Below are positions 21,586 through 31,592 of a DNA stretch of 64,000 nucleotides, piece by piece. The first letter of the stretch is position 1. The number at the start of each line of letters is the position of its first letter. Under the pieces are notes generated by a model. That model saw nothing but the letters and a program-made list of their open reading frames with translations, ran no database searches and had not been told where the DNA came from. This stretch comes from Pseudomonas sp. MYb60 (GTDB lineage Bacteria; Pseudomonadota; Gammaproteobacteria; Pseudomonadales; Pseudomonadaceae), in assembly GCF_002979555.1 (NCBI RefSeq), contig NZ_PCOZ01000004.1, positions 310,001-374,000 of the forward strand, written 5' to 3'. The translations under genes and the position numbers were made by a program.

Positions 21586-21624
21586 CACAAAGGTGGAAGG
21601 GGGCAAGCCCCTCCCACCTTTGTG
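21586..21624. repeat. single REP-type palindrome, inverse core orientation
   Basis: CACAAAGGTGG-A-AGGGG / GCAA core / GCCCC-T-CCCACCTTTGTG. It is the same kind of palindrome as the others but with the GGCAAGCC strand on top and a different outer arm. It lies between the convergent nitroreductase and dehydrogenase genes. Confidence 0.8.
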
Positions 21625-21634
21625 CTGGGTTGGG

Positions 21635-22567
21635 TCAGTAACCGCGCTCGAAGTCCACTTCGCCGCGCAAGGCCTGCTTGGCCTTGTAGGCCCGCAGGTT
21701 GTCCAGGAACAACTCCACCATCATCGGCGGCGAGGTCGGCCCCGAGCTGTGCCCGGTGAGCAGCAAACCCCAGGCCGTCCAGAATGGGTGGCGCTGCGGC
21801 AACGGCTCCTGACGGCACACGTCGATCACCGCACCGGCCAGGTGCCCTTCCTTCAAGGCTTCCACCAGGTCTGCATCGACCACGGCCACACCGCGCCCAA
21901 TATTGATGAACAGACCGCTGGGTTTGAACTGCTTGAACAGCGCTGCATCGTACAGATCGTGGGTGTTCGGCGTGTTGGGCAACAGGTTGATCACGTAGTC
22001 AACCTCCCCCACCAGCCGGCCGAGTTGATCCAGCCCGGCCACTTCGACGAACGGCGCCTGCTCGCGCGGCTGGCTGGCGATGCCGTACAGCTTGACGCCA
22101 AACGGCAGCATGAACTCGGCAATGCGCTGGCCGATGTCACCGGTGCCAACGATCAGCACCTTGCGGCCCGCCAGGCTCTGGCCCTGGCGATTGTCCCACT
22201 TGCGCTCCACCTGGCTGACCAGCCGCGCCAGCACTTCACGCTCATGGCCCAGCATGTAGGTGAGCACGAACTCGGCCATGACCTGGCCATAGATGCCCAC
22301 CGCACGGGTGAGGCGATAGTCACGGCGCAAGCCCTCGGCCAGCAACGGCGTGATGCCGGCCCAGGTCGATTGCAGCCACTGCGGCTGGTGCCCCTGGCGC
22401 AACAGCGTGGCGAGCAGGTCCGGTTGGCCCAGCCATACCGGGCAGTCGGCGGCCAGGCGTGACAGTTCGGCCGAGTCGCCGCTGGTGAGCACCTCAAGGT
22501 CCGGCGCCAACTCGCCGAGCAATTGGGCGTAGAGCGGGTGATCCTGTTCAGCAATCAGAACACGCAT
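21635..22567 (-). CDS. D-2-hydroxyacid dehydrogenase (GhrA-like)
   Basis: A 310-residue NAD(P)-dependent dehydrogenase. The cofactor site is VGTGDIGQRIA (about 142-152). The catalytic residues are R in NIGRG, E in CRQEP and H in LLTGHSSGPTSP. Similar enzymes reduce glyoxylate or hydroxypyruvate, but the exact substrate cannot be told. ATG 22567 (MRVLIAEQD) is chosen over an ATG five codons earlier. It lies downstream of the rnd-ycgL unit, separated by a terminator. Confidence 0.88.
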   Translation of the reverse strand: MRVLIAEQDHPLYAQLLGELAPDLEVLTSGDSAELSRLAADCPVWLGQPDLLATLLRQGHQPQWLQSTWAGITPLLAEGLRRDYRLTRAVGIYGQVMAEFVLTYMLGHEREVLARLVSQVERKWDNRQGQSLAGRKVLIVGTGDIGQRIAEFMLPFGVKLYGIASQPREQAPFVEVAGLDQLGRLVGEVDYVINLLPNTPNTHDLYDAALFKQFKPSGLFINIGRGVAVVDADLVEALKEGHLAGAVIDVCRQEPLPQRHPFWTAWGLLLTGHSSGPTSPPMMVELFLDNLRAYKAKQALRGEVDFERGY

Positions 22568-22639
22568 GCTTAAACCTTTCAAAAACAGTGCAAACGGCCG
22601 CCCGCATCCGTGCGGCCACCGCTCATTTATACGATTCCA

Positions 22640-22669
22640 TTAAAAGCGGTGCCCTGGACAGGGCACCCA
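22640..22669 (-). terminator. intrinsic terminator of the rnd-ycgL unit
   Basis: A perfect stem, GGTGCCCT / AGGGCACC, with a four-base GTCC loop (minus strand), followed by GCTTTTAAT. It lies just after the ycgL stop at 22674. Confidence 0.7.
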
Positions 22670-22673
22670 CCGA

Positions 22674-22967
22674 TCACATCGGGTCGTTGCGGCGCAGCAG
22701 CTCTTCGGGCAAGTGCTCGATGTACTCGTCCTCCGGCGGCGGCATTTGCAGGTGGTAGCCCTGCGTGTCGAGGTTCTCCAGAACCTGGACGATGTCTTCC
22801 TGCTGCAGCGTACGCTCGGGCGTCAGCACCAGGTTGAACGCATGTACCGGCTTGCCGAAAATGCTGATCAGGCCTTCGGGCACACGTTCGAGGGCGTCGC
22901 TTTTGAGCACGTAGAGGTACATGCCGGCGCGTTTCGAGCTGCGGTAGATGGAGCAGATACGTTTCAA
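22674..22967 (-). CDS. YcgL domain protein
   Basis: A 97-residue YcgL-family protein ([20 protein letters not shown] at the N-terminus, [12 protein letters not shown], and [17 protein letters not shown] at the C-terminus). The family is widespread in gamma-proteobacteria and usually sits next to rnd, but its function is unknown. The start is a TTG that overlaps the rnd TGA (TTGA): the conserved N-terminus begins exactly there and no ATG or GTG is available without losing it. Translational coupling to rnd is likely. Confidence 0.88.
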   Translation of the reverse strand: MKRICSIYRSSKRAGMYLYVLKSDALERVPEGLISIFGKPVHAFNLVLTPERTLQQEDIVQVLENLDTQGYHLQMPPPEDEYIEHLPEELLRRNDPM

Positions 22968-24097
22968 GGCTGTTCTCCGGCGGTGGCCAGGCTGTCGAGC
23001 AGCGCCTGGCCCATCAACTCGCGGCGCCAGCCACGCAGCGAGTCTGGCAATTGGTAAGGTCCATCGGGGTAGCCACTTTTGACCAGGGCCTCGAGGGTTT
23101 TCTTGCGCAGCATCAGTTCCGGCGCCATCTCCAGGCGTTCCGCTTCAGCCTGGCCGAGGGCGCGCAGTTGCTTGATCAACGCAGCGGCGTCCACCGGCAA
23201 CGGCTCGGCCACGGCGGGCGGCCATTGATCGATAGGCACACTGCCCGCGCGCTTGATCAAGTCCAGCAGGAACTGGCCATCCTGACGCACGGTGCGCGGG
23301 TGCATGTCTTCGATCTTGCCCAGGGCGGCGAGGTTGTCCGGCTGGGATTTGGCCAGGGGCCACAACGAATGCTCGCGGATGATGCGGTTGCGCGGCAAGT
23401 CACGGGCGCGCGCCTGCTGCTCGCGCCAGGCGCACAGTTCGCGCAGCACGGCGAGCTGGGCGCGGGACAGTTTCCAGGCCAGCTTGGCGTCGCGGTACAC
23501 CTCGTAGGGGTCGACTTCGCGGCGCAGGTTGGCCACCAGCTCGGCACCGTCTTCCAGCACCCAGGCGTACTTGTCGTCGGACAGCTGCGGACGCAGGCGC
23601 GTGTAGACCTCGGCCAGGTGCACCGCGTCTTCGGCGGCGTAGCTGATTTGTGTCTCGGACAATGGCCGCTGCAGCCAATCCGAACGGGTCTCGCCTTTGG
23701 GCAATTCGATATCCAGCACGGCTTGCACCAGGCGCGAATAACCCATGGAGAAACCGAGGTTCAGGTAAGCGGCCGCCAGTTGGGTGTCGAACAACGGCAC
23801 GGGCAGGCTGCCGGTCAAACGCAGCAACACTTCCAGGTCTTCGCTGCACGCGTGCACCACCTTGATCACCGCCGGGTTCTCCAGCAAGGCGGCCAAGGGT
23901 TGCCAATTGTCGATGGTCAGGGGATCGATCAGGTAAGCGCGCACGCCATCGCCAATCTGGATCAGCCCGGCAATGGGATAGAAGGTGTCGACCCGCATGA
24001 ATTCGGTGTCGAGGGCGACGAATGGCAACTGCTGCCATTCGGCGCAATGCTGGCCGAGGCTATCGTTGTCGCAGATCCAGTGAATATCGATGGCCAC
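22964..24097 (-). CDS. rnd: ribonuclease D
   Basis: A 377-residue 3'-to-5' exoribonuclease that trims tRNA and other stable RNA precursors. The DEDD catalytic residues are visible: D and E in [11 protein letters not shown] in [10 protein letters not shown], and Y plus D in [12 protein letters not shown]-terminal HRDC domains follow (about 210-370). A GTG start at 24097 ([11 protein letters not shown]) is chosen because GGGAGA lies upstream; the open frame continues 23 codons earlier without family similarity. It is followed directly by ycgL. Confidence 0.93.
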   Translation of the reverse strand: MAIDIHWICDNDSLGQHCAEWQQLPFVALDTEFMRVDTFYPIAGLIQIGDGVRAYLIDPLTIDNWQPLAALLENPAVIKVVHACSEDLEVLLRLTGSLPVPLFDTQLAAAYLNLGFSMGYSRLVQAVLDIELPKGETRSDWLQRPLSETQISYAAEDAVHLAEVYTRLRPQLSDDKYAWVLEDGAELVANLRREVDPYEVYRDAKLAWKLSRAQLAVLRELCAWREQQARARDLPRNRIIREHSLWPLAKSQPDNLAALGKIEDMHPRTVRQDGQFLLDLIKRAGSVPIDQWPPAVAEPLPVDAAALIKQLRALGQAEAERLEMAPELMLRKKTLEALVKSGYPDGPYQLPDSLRGWRRELMGQALLDSLATAGEQP

Positions 24098-24219
24098 ACG
24101 GCTCTCCCTTGAAGAATGGCGCGCAGTATATATCGCGAACGAGGCTAGCGAGCATTCGCAGTGCATAAGGGACCATGAAAACTCGGACAGGTATTGAAGA
24201 ATAGTCCGACAGACGGCAG

Positions 24220-24819
24220 TTATCCTCTCTTACGCAGTACGTAGACGCGCCACCGGCTTGAGCCGGGCATGAACTCCTGCTGGTGCAGGACCTTGAAACC
24301 GGCCTGGCGGAACTCGTCCTCCACCGGTATGCGGGCATTGACCGACACAATCACGGTGTCCCGACTGACCCGGTGGAACTCGCGCAGCAACGCCAGGCGC
24401 CCTTCGCTACTGGGCACATGACGAAACAATTCCAGGCAGAAGATGCAATCCACCGCATTGGCCGGCAGGTCGATGGAAAACGCCGAGCCCTGAAAGGTCT
24501 TGATGCGCGCGAGCAGCGCGGCCGGGTGGTGGGTGCGGGCGTGGTCGAGCATGTCCTGGGAGTTGTCCGAGGCCAGGATGACCCGGTTGACGTGCTCGGC
24601 CAACACGGGCCAGAAGCGCCCGGAGCCGCAGGCCAGGTCAAGGATCAAGCCCGGCTCGCCTGCCACTTTCAACGCCTGGCGCACCAGCCATTCATCGCGC
24701 CACGACGCCAGCCGCCGGCGCAAGCCTGGCGGGCGGGTCTCGGCGCAGACCCGCGCGTGCTCACGGTCACAGCGCTCGGCGTATTCGATCTCGATGGAAG
24801 AAGGTGGTTGTGACGACAT
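24220..24819 (-). CDS. class I SAM-dependent methyltransferase
   Basis: A 199-residue protein with a class I methyltransferase fold. Motif I is LILDLACGSGRFWPVLA (about 57-73), then VILASDNSQDMLDHA (motif II acidic end), and CIFCLELFRHVPSSEGRLAL with the post-II segment. It ends with a basic WRVYVLRKRG. The substrate is unknown; it resembles UbiE/UPF0-type methyltransferases only in the fold. ATG 24819 (MSSQPPSSIEIEY) is preferred to a 50-residue extension of atypical composition. It lies in its own minus-strand unit between rnd and the glutamine-synthetase-like gene. Confidence 0.82.
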   Translation of the reverse strand: MSSQPPSSIEIEYAERCDREHARVCAETRPPGLRRRLASWRDEWLVRQALKVAGEPGLILDLACGSGRFWPVLAEHVNRVILASDNSQDMLDHARTHHPAALLARIKTFQGSAFSIDLPANAVDCIFCLELFRHVPSSEGRLALLREFHRVSRDTVIVSVNARIPVEDEFRQAGFKVLHQQEFMPGSSRWRVYVLRKRG

Positions 24820-24898
24820 CGCGGGCTCATGGGGTTGAATCGACCTTGATTCGCAGCTTAACCAGCGCGACGTGAAAAAAAGGTCGAAAGCCCGTGGC

Positions 24899-26269
24899 TC
24901 ACGCGTGATGCAGGTACCAGCGCCAATCCTGCTCCCCCACCTCGCCCATGAACTGGCGATATTCGGCACGCTTCATCGCCAGGTACACCCCGAGAAACTC
25001 GCTGCCGAACGCCTCTCGCGCCCAATTGGAGCCTTCCAGTGCGCGCAGCGTGGTCAGCCAGTCGGTCGGCAACAGTGCGTTGGCCTGCGCGTAGCCATTG
25101 CCTTCCACCGGCGCGCCGGGGTCGCGTTGTTCACGGATGCCCCGGTGAATGCCGGCGAGTATCGCCGCGGCGGCCAGGTACGGGTTGGCGTCGGCTCCGC
25201 AGATGCGGTGTTCGATGTGCCGGGAGTTGGCCGGCCCGCCGGGCACGCGCAGGCTGACAGTGCGGTTGTCCACGCCCCAGGTGGCGGCCAGCGGTGCGTA
25301 GCTGTTGGCCTGGAAGCGGCGATAGGAGTTGGCGTTGGGGCAGAACATCAACAGGGTGTCGAGCAAGGTGCTGAGCATGCCGCCCACCGCCTGGCGCAAC
25401 AGCGGCGTTCCGTCGGCGGCGTCGCTGGCGAACAGGTTGTTGCCGTGGGCATCGGCCAGGCTGACGTGCATGTGCATGCCCGTGCCGGCCAGGTCATCGA
25501 ACGGCTTGGCCATGAAGCAGGCCGTCATCCCGTGTTGATGCGCCACACCTTTGACCAGACGCTTGTAGCGCACCGCTTCGTCCATGGCTTGCAGCGCGTC
25601 GGCACGGTGTTCCAGGGTGATCTCGACCTGGCCCGGGGCGTATTCGGAAATCGCCGTGCGCGCCGGAATGCCTTGGAGTTTGCACGCACTGTAAAGGTCG
25701 GCGAGGAAAGGTTCGATCTGCTCCAGCTCGCGCAGGCCGTAGACCTGAGTCGAACGCGGCCGCCCGCCGTCCCTGTCCCGCGCGGGCTGCGGGCGGCCCT
25801 GGCTGTCGGGTTGCTGGTCGAGCAGGTAGAACTCCAGTTCCGCCGCCATCACCGGGTAATACCCGTCGGCCTTGAGCCCGTCGATGACCTTGGCCAGCAA
25901 GTGCCGGGGGTCGGCGACGGTGGCGGGCATCCCTTCGGTGGGGTGCATGCTGACTTGCACCGCCGCCGTTGGAATCACGCGCCAGGGCATCGGTTGCAGG
26001 CTGCCGCTGATGGGATAGGCGCGGCAGTCGATATCGCCGACGTCCCACACCAGCCCGGAATCTTCTACGTCATCACCGTTGATGGTCAGGCCGAGAATGG
26101 TACTCGGCAGCGGCCGGCCACTCTCGTAGACGGCCAGCAGTTCATCGCGGTGCAGCAGCTTGCCCCGTGGCACGCCGTTGTTGTCGAGGATAAACAGCTC
26201 GAACATCTCGATGTGAGGGTGCTGTTCAAGGAAGGATTGGGCTTCTTGCAGGCAGGCAAAGGCACTCAT
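24899..26269 (-). CDS. glutamine-synthetase-family enzyme, probably gamma-glutamylpolyamine synthetase
   Basis: A 456-residue glutamine-synthetase-like ligase. Motifs are ELEFYLLDQQ, RPRSTQVYGLRELE, MAKPFDDLAGTGMHMHVSLA, NSYRRFQANSY, VDNRTVSLRVPGG and CGADANPYLA. These resemble the PuuA/SpuI group, which attaches glutamate to putrescine or other amines as the first step of polyamine use; the true glutamine synthetase is longer and differs. ATG 26269 (MSAFACLQ) is used; ATGs at 26275 and 26281 are also in frame. No other polyamine genes lie nearby, so the amine substrate is uncertain. Confidence 0.85.
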   Translation of the reverse strand: MSAFACLQEAQSFLEQHPHIEMFELFILDNNGVPRGKLLHRDELLAVYESGRPLPSTILGLTINGDDVEDSGLVWDVGDIDCRAYPISGSLQPMPWRVIPTAAVQVSMHPTEGMPATVADPRHLLAKVIDGLKADGYYPVMAAELEFYLLDQQPDSQGRPQPARDRDGGRPRSTQVYGLRELEQIEPFLADLYSACKLQGIPARTAISEYAPGQVEITLEHRADALQAMDEAVRYKRLVKGVAHQHGMTACFMAKPFDDLAGTGMHMHVSLADAHGNNLFASDAADGTPLLRQAVGGMLSTLLDTLLMFCPNANSYRRFQANSYAPLAATWGVDNRTVSLRVPGGPANSRHIEHRICGADANPYLAAAAILAGIHRGIREQRDPGAPVEGNGYAQANALLPTDWLTTLRALEGSNWAREAFGSEFLGVYLAMKRAEYRQFMGEVGEQDWRWYLHHA

Positions 26270-26584
26270 GGGCATTCTCATACGTTCGCGTAAGACAAGC
26301 GCGCAGGTGCGCGCCATCCCGGGGATGGATCAACGTAGGAGAGTGACGTCCGGCGGGCGGGCATGCCGGCAGTGGAACAGTGCCCAGAAGGCCAGCTCGG
26401 GGAGCGTGTCGGTGGAACCGTCCATGGGGGATCACAGTGAGGGCGATGCCTGGCAGCGTCACACGCCGGCCCGGGCGGTTAAATTCAGGCTTGGCGGAGT
26501 GTGGTTGCAGCCTGGCTAAACATTCGGCGCGGTAGAGCACAGCCGTCTACGCTCTTGGCACACCAACAAGATCGAGGACGGACC
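26270..26584. other. 315-nt gap between divergent genes
   Basis: No gene, tRNA or terminator is seen. A GGCTTGGCGG...TTGCAGCC stretch at 26490-26514 looks partly like a sigma-54 site, but the GG-to-GC spacing is two bases too long. The gap probably carries the two divergent promoters, which I could not place. Confidence 0.5.
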
Positions 26585-27424
26585 ATGAAGGGAATGCTCC
26601 GAATCACCTGGCTGCTGCTGTTGTGTTTCGGCCAGGTAAACGCGGCCACCACCGAGGAACAGGACGCCACGGCCGCCAAGGCGCTGCTGGAAAAAGCCCT
26701 GGCCCATTACCAGCGCCAGGGCGACAAGGCCTTCGCCGCATTCAGTCGCCAGGGCGAGTTTGTCGACAAGGATCGCTACGTGTTCGTGGTCGACACCCAG
26801 GGTGTGCTGCTGGCCAGCGGCGGGCCCTCCTCCGCGTTGATCGGCCGCGATGTGTCCGAGGTGCTCGGCCCGGACCTGCGCCAGTCGTTCAAGGACGCAC
26901 TCAAGGTGCAGCAAGATCAGGGCATCCAGCAGGCCGACTACCGCTGGCAGAACTGGAACGACGGCAAGGTCGAACGCAAGCACGTGTTCTACCAGCGAGT
27001 GGGCGACCGCATTCTTGCGGTGGGCTATTACCTGCCCCGGGCCACCCCGGAACAGGCCCGGGCCCTGCGCAACAAGGCGGCAGAGGCGCTGGCCAAGGAC
27101 GAAGCCGGCACGCTCAAGGCGATCAATTCGTTGCAGGGCGGTTTCCTGCAGGATGACCTCTATGTGTTCGTGGTAGACCTCGATACCCGACGCTACGTGG
27201 CCCACGGCACCAACTTGCGGTTGATCAACACGGACTTCAGCAAGATCAAGGACCCCGACGGCAAGCCAGTTGGCGAGCCGATCCTGCGACTGATCGCAGA
27301 GCAGGATCAGGGGGAATACAAGTACCGCTGGAAAAACCCGGTGACCGGAAAAGTGGAAAACAAGCACGCCTACGTGCGCAAGTCCGGGCACTTTCTGGTT
27401 GCGGTGGGTTACTACAGCCCTTGA
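26585..27424 (+). CDS. periplasmic protein with two Cache domains
   Basis: A 279-residue protein with a signal peptide (about residues 1-21, ending VNAA) and two homologous Cache-like sensor domains: about 60-150 (YVFVVDTQGVLLASGG ... RILAVGYYLP) and 190-279 (YVFVVDLDTRRYVAHGT ... FLVAVGYYSP). Each repeat contains a YRWxN...GKVExKH segment. No transmembrane helix, HAMP, kinase or methyl-accepting domain follows, so it should be a soluble ligand-binding protein in the periplasm. GAGGACGG precedes the ATG. The partner receptor, if any, is not nearby. Confidence 0.85.
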   Translation: MKGMLRITWLLLLCFGQVNAATTEEQDATAAKALLEKALAHYQRQGDKAFAAFSRQGEFVDKDRYVFVVDTQGVLLASGGPSSALIGRDVSEVLGPDLRQSFKDALKVQQDQGIQQADYRWQNWNDGKVERKHVFYQRVGDRILAVGYYLPRATPEQARALRNKAAEALAKDEAGTLKAINSLQGGFLQDDLYVFVVDLDTRRYVAHGTNLRLINTDFSKIKDPDGKPVGEPILRLIAEQDQGEYKYRWKNPVTGKVENKHAYVRKSGHFLVAVGYYSP

Positions 27425-27458
27425 GGTGCGTGGGAGGCTAGGCGCTGAGGGGTGGCGG

Positions 27459-28970
27459 TCATTCAGCTTTGTCTCCACGCCCGCGCAGCACGTGGTTGGG
27501 CATGGCGATGGCCGCCGCCAGGCCCAGCAGCGAGATGGCCGCGCTGACCATCAGCAGATGCCGGAACGTCGCCGCCAGTTCGCTGCGCAAGGCATCCTGC
27601 GCGGGGCCGGGGGCAGCGTTGAGGCCGTCGAGCAGCACGTTGCCCGAACTGCCTTCGGCCACCAGCGCGCCGCTGGCCAGGTGGGCGAAGCTGGAATCCT
27701 GCAACAGCGCCAGCAGCAGCGCCGACATGCACGCCACCCCCACCGCGCCGCCCAGGGAGCGGAACAGGTTGGTGGTGCTGGTGGCGACGCCAATGTCACG
27801 CTGCTCCACCGAATTTTGCGTGCCCACCAAGGAGGTGGGGAACTGCAAGCCGCAGGCGATCCCGCACAGCAGCATGAACAGCGCGGTCTGCCCCACCGCC
27901 TGCGGCGCGCTGAGCGCCATGCCGAGAATCGCCACGGGGCTCAGCAGCGCGCCACTGAGGATCATCGGTTTATAGCGCCCGGTCACCGAGGTCATGCGCC
28001 CGGCAAAATACGCGCCCATCGGCAGGCCCATCGCCAACGGCAGCAAGTGCAAGGCCGCGCTGTCGGCGCCGGAACCGGTCACCGTCTGAAAGCGCAGCGG
28101 CATCAGCACCGTCAGGGAAATGGCCTGGAAACTGGTGAAGAAAATCGTGCACCAGCACAGCACCGCGCTGCGAATGCCGAACAGGTGCATCGGCAACAAG
28201 GGCTCGCGCGCGCGGCGTTCGTGCCACACGAACAGGCTCAACCCCACCAGCGCACCGGCCAGCAGCCCCATGACTTGAGTGTCGTGCCAACGGTGGCCCT
28301 GGCCGATTTCGGTGATACCCAGCAACAACGCGGTCAAGCCGATGATCATCAGCACCGTGCCCAGGTAATCGATGACGGGCTTTCGTTGCGGCACCGGCAA
28401 CCCCACCAGGGTGCGATGGGCCACGTACCAGGCGCCGGCGCCCAGCGGCAGGTTGATCAGGAACACCCAGCGCCACGACAGGTACTCGGTCATGTAACCG
28501 CCCAGCACCGGGCCGGCCACGCTGGCGATCGCGTACATGCCGCTGAAATAACCCTGGTAACGCCCCCGCTCGCGGGGCGGGATGATGTCGCCGATGATCG
28601 CCTGGCTGACCGAGATCATCCCGCCGGCGCCGATCCCCTGGAGGACCCGCGCCAGCACCAGTTGCTCCATGCTTTGCGCCAGGCCGCAAAACAGCGAGGC
28701 CAGGGTGAACAGGCCCATGCCGATCAGCATCATCGGCCGTCGGCCGTACAGGTCACCGAGCTTGCCGTAGATCGGTACCGCCACGGTCATCGCCACCATG
28801 TAGCCGGAGATCACCCAGGCCAGCAGGTTGACGTCGTGGAATTGGGCAGAAATGGCCGGCATCGACACGGCGACGATCGTCTGGTCGAGGGCGCCGAGAA
28901 AGATCGCCATCATCAGCGCAGCCAGGATGCTGCGCACGGCGGGAAGCGTTGGAGCGTTGAGCTGAGTCAC
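27459..28970 (-). CDS. DHA2-family major facilitator efflux transporter (EmrB/QacA type)
   Basis: A 503-residue protein with about 14 hydrophobic segments, the DHA2 topology. Motif A is YGKLGDLYGRRPMML and the antiporter motif C is GPVLGGYMTE; the first helix contains GALDQTIVAVSMPAI. Such transporters export drugs or other hydrophobic compounds using the proton gradient. It lies 65 nt downstream of pobA on the same strand without a clear terminator between them, so partial co-transcription is possible. The substrate is unknown. Confidence 0.9.
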   Translation of the reverse strand: MTQLNAPTLPAVRSILAALMMAIFLGALDQTIVAVSMPAISAQFHDVNLLAWVISGYMVAMTVAVPIYGKLGDLYGRRPMMLIGMGLFTLASLFCGLAQSMEQLVLARVLQGIGAGGMISVSQAIIGDIIPPRERGRYQGYFSGMYAIASVAGPVLGGYMTEYLSWRWVFLINLPLGAGAWYVAHRTLVGLPVPQRKPVIDYLGTVLMIIGLTALLLGITEIGQGHRWHDTQVMGLLAGALVGLSLFVWHERRAREPLLPMHLFGIRSAVLCWCTIFFTSFQAISLTVLMPLRFQTVTGSGADSAALHLLPLAMGLPMGAYFAGRMTSVTGRYKPMILSGALLSPVAILGMALSAPQAVGQTALFMLLCGIACGLQFPTSLVGTQNSVEQRDIGVATSTTNLFRSLGGAVGVACMSALLLALLQDSSFAHLASGALVAEGSSGNVLLDGLNAAPGPAQDALRSELAATFRHLLMVSAAISLLGLAAAIAMPNHVLRGRGDKAE

Positions 28971-29035
28971 GATTAACCTTCGAGCAGAGCCCGCAGGGAC
29001 GGGCGGCCCACGGGGATGCCCGATACGATAGCAGG

Positions 29036-30335
<1,300 letters not shown>

Positions 30336-30409
30336 ACTGAGCCAAAGCCTGCGCTTTTTGCCAATCGGGGCGATTACCGCACCACTCTCCTGAGTATCGG
30401 GTTGAAACC

Positions 30410-31288
30410 ATGACCAAAACCGCGATTCCGGTCTTCAAGCTTTACGGGGAAAGCCAGCAATGGCCGACACCCGATTTGTTGCACTGCGAAACCATTTCCC
30501 GGCGCAGTCGGGAATACCAGTGGGAGATCCAGCCCCACCGGCATGCGGACCTGTGCCAGTTGCTGTATGTCCACAAAGGCCAGGCAGAACTTGAGATAGA
30601 GGGGCAGCGCACCACCCTCAACGAGGCCACCCTGCAGGTGTTGCCGCCGCTGTGCGTGCACGGGTTCCGGTTTTCCGAGGATGTGGAAGGTTACGTGGTG
30701 ACGCTGGCAGCGCCGCTGGTCAGCCATCTGCAGACCCAGTTGGGGGTCACGGCCGACGCCCTGCATGCCCTGGGCAACTACCCGGCAGGCAAGGACAAGG
30801 ATTATCTCAACAGCCAGCTCGCCCGCCTGCAGGACGAGTACGCCGACGCACAACCCGCCCGGGACATGATGATGCACGCCCTGGTGAGCGTGCTGCTGGT
30901 GTGGATCAGCCGTCAGGCGATCCAGCGCCGCCATCCTCGCACCCCCAGGGGCCGCGAGTATTTCCGGCGCTTCACTCAATTGGTCGAGCAGCATTACCGC
31001 GAACACCCCAAGATCGAGGACCTGGCCCACAAGTTGGGCATCTCGGTCTCACACCTGAACGGGACATGTCGGGAATTGGGCGGGCAGCCCGCGCTGCAGA
31101 TCATGCATGACCGCCAATTGCTGGAGGCCAAACGCTTGCTGACTTACACCAGCATGACCATCAATGAGATGTCGGAGGTATTGGGGTTTTCCGATCCGAC
31201 CAACTTCTCGCGACTGTTTCGCCGGCGAGTGGGGTTTTCACCCAAGGCATTTCGCGAACAGCTCAAGGCCGAGGCTGCCCCGGTGTGA
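30410..31288 (+). CDS. pobR: AraC-family regulator of 4-hydroxybenzoate use
   Basis: A 292-residue AraC-family activator. The N-terminal domain is cupin-like and binds the effector (RHADLCQLLYVHKGQAELEI). The C-terminal 100 residues hold two helix-turn-helix units: HPKIEDLAHKLGISVSHLNG and TINEMSEVLGFSDPTNFSRL. The Pseudomonas PobR is of the AraC type, unlike the IclR-type PobR of Acinetobacter. Location divergent from pobA is the main support for the name. A hairpin lies 22 nt after the stop. Confidence 0.88.
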   Translation: MTKTAIPVFKLYGESQQWPTPDLLHCETISRRSREYQWEIQPHRHADLCQLLYVHKGQAELEIEGQRTTLNEATLQVLPPLCVHGFRFSEDVEGYVVTLAAPLVSHLQTQLGVTADALHALGNYPAGKDKDYLNSQLARLQDEYADAQPARDMMMHALVSVLLVWISRQAIQRRHPRTPRGREYFRRFTQLVEQHYREHPKIEDLAHKLGISVSHLNGTCRELGGQPALQIMHDRQLLEAKRLLTYTSMTINEMSEVLGFSDPTNFSRLFRRRVGFSPKAFREQLKAEAAPV

Positions 31289-31310
31289 ACCCGTGGAACC
31301 TTCGGCGTTA

Positions 31311-31338
31311 CAGTTTCAGCGCAATGCGCTGAAACTGC
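31311..31338. terminator. hairpin between pobR and a small convergent gene
   Basis: CAGTTTCAGCGC / AAT / GCGCTGAAACTG forms a perfect 12-bp stem with a three-base loop. Neither side has a clear U tract. The left arm contains the stop codon of the small minus-strand gene. It may be a bidirectional terminator or protect mRNA 3' ends. Confidence 0.45.
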
Positions 31339-31492
31339 CGGAGCGCGGCACGCACTGGTCCTGATGGCAGCTGATCGCAAAGGTCGGCTGCATGCGCGTC
31401 TGCTCGACGCGGTAGGCGGCAGTGCCATAGAGCGCGCTGACCAGCGCACACAGGCTGAAGATCATCAAATATTTTCTGGCTTTAATGCTCAT
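31316..31492 (-). CDS. 58-residue small membrane-anchored protein (unlisted)
   Basis: Minus-strand ATG at 31492, with GAGAGGT eight bases upstream, encodes 58 residues. A basic start (MSIKARKY) is followed by a hydrophobic segment (LMIFSLCALVSALYGTAAY, about 9-27), which looks like a signal anchor. The C-terminal part faces the periplasm and contains two cysteines, C42 and C47, five residues apart (ISCHQDQCVPR), able to form a disulfide. The stop lies within a strong hairpin. The good ribosome site, membrane segment and cysteine pair argue that it is real. No family recognised. Confidence 0.6.
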   Translation of the reverse strand: MSIKARKYLMIFSLCALVSALYGTAAYRVEQTRMQPTFAISCHQDQCVPRSGSFSALR

Positions 31493-31592
31493 GGCACAGA
31501 CCTCTCGCGGATCTACACGGTGCTGTTTAAAGCATAGGCCAGCCCGGGCAAGTTGCCATTATTGGACGACATTCAACCGGTTTATTTCAGGC

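Noticed and set aside
24872..26293. Long plus-strand open frame of about 470 codons
   Set aside because: It is the antisense shadow of the glutamine-synthetase-like gene: His/Gln/Arg/Val-rich composition and no family motif.
26490..26514. Possible sigma-54 promoter (TTGGC...TTGCA) upstream of the Cache gene
   Set aside because: The spacing between GG and GC is 12 nt instead of 10, which sigma-54 does not tolerate.
27399..28976. Long plus-strand open frame of about 520 codons
   Set aside because: Antisense to the DHA2 transporter gene; extreme His/Gln/Arg content and no domain.
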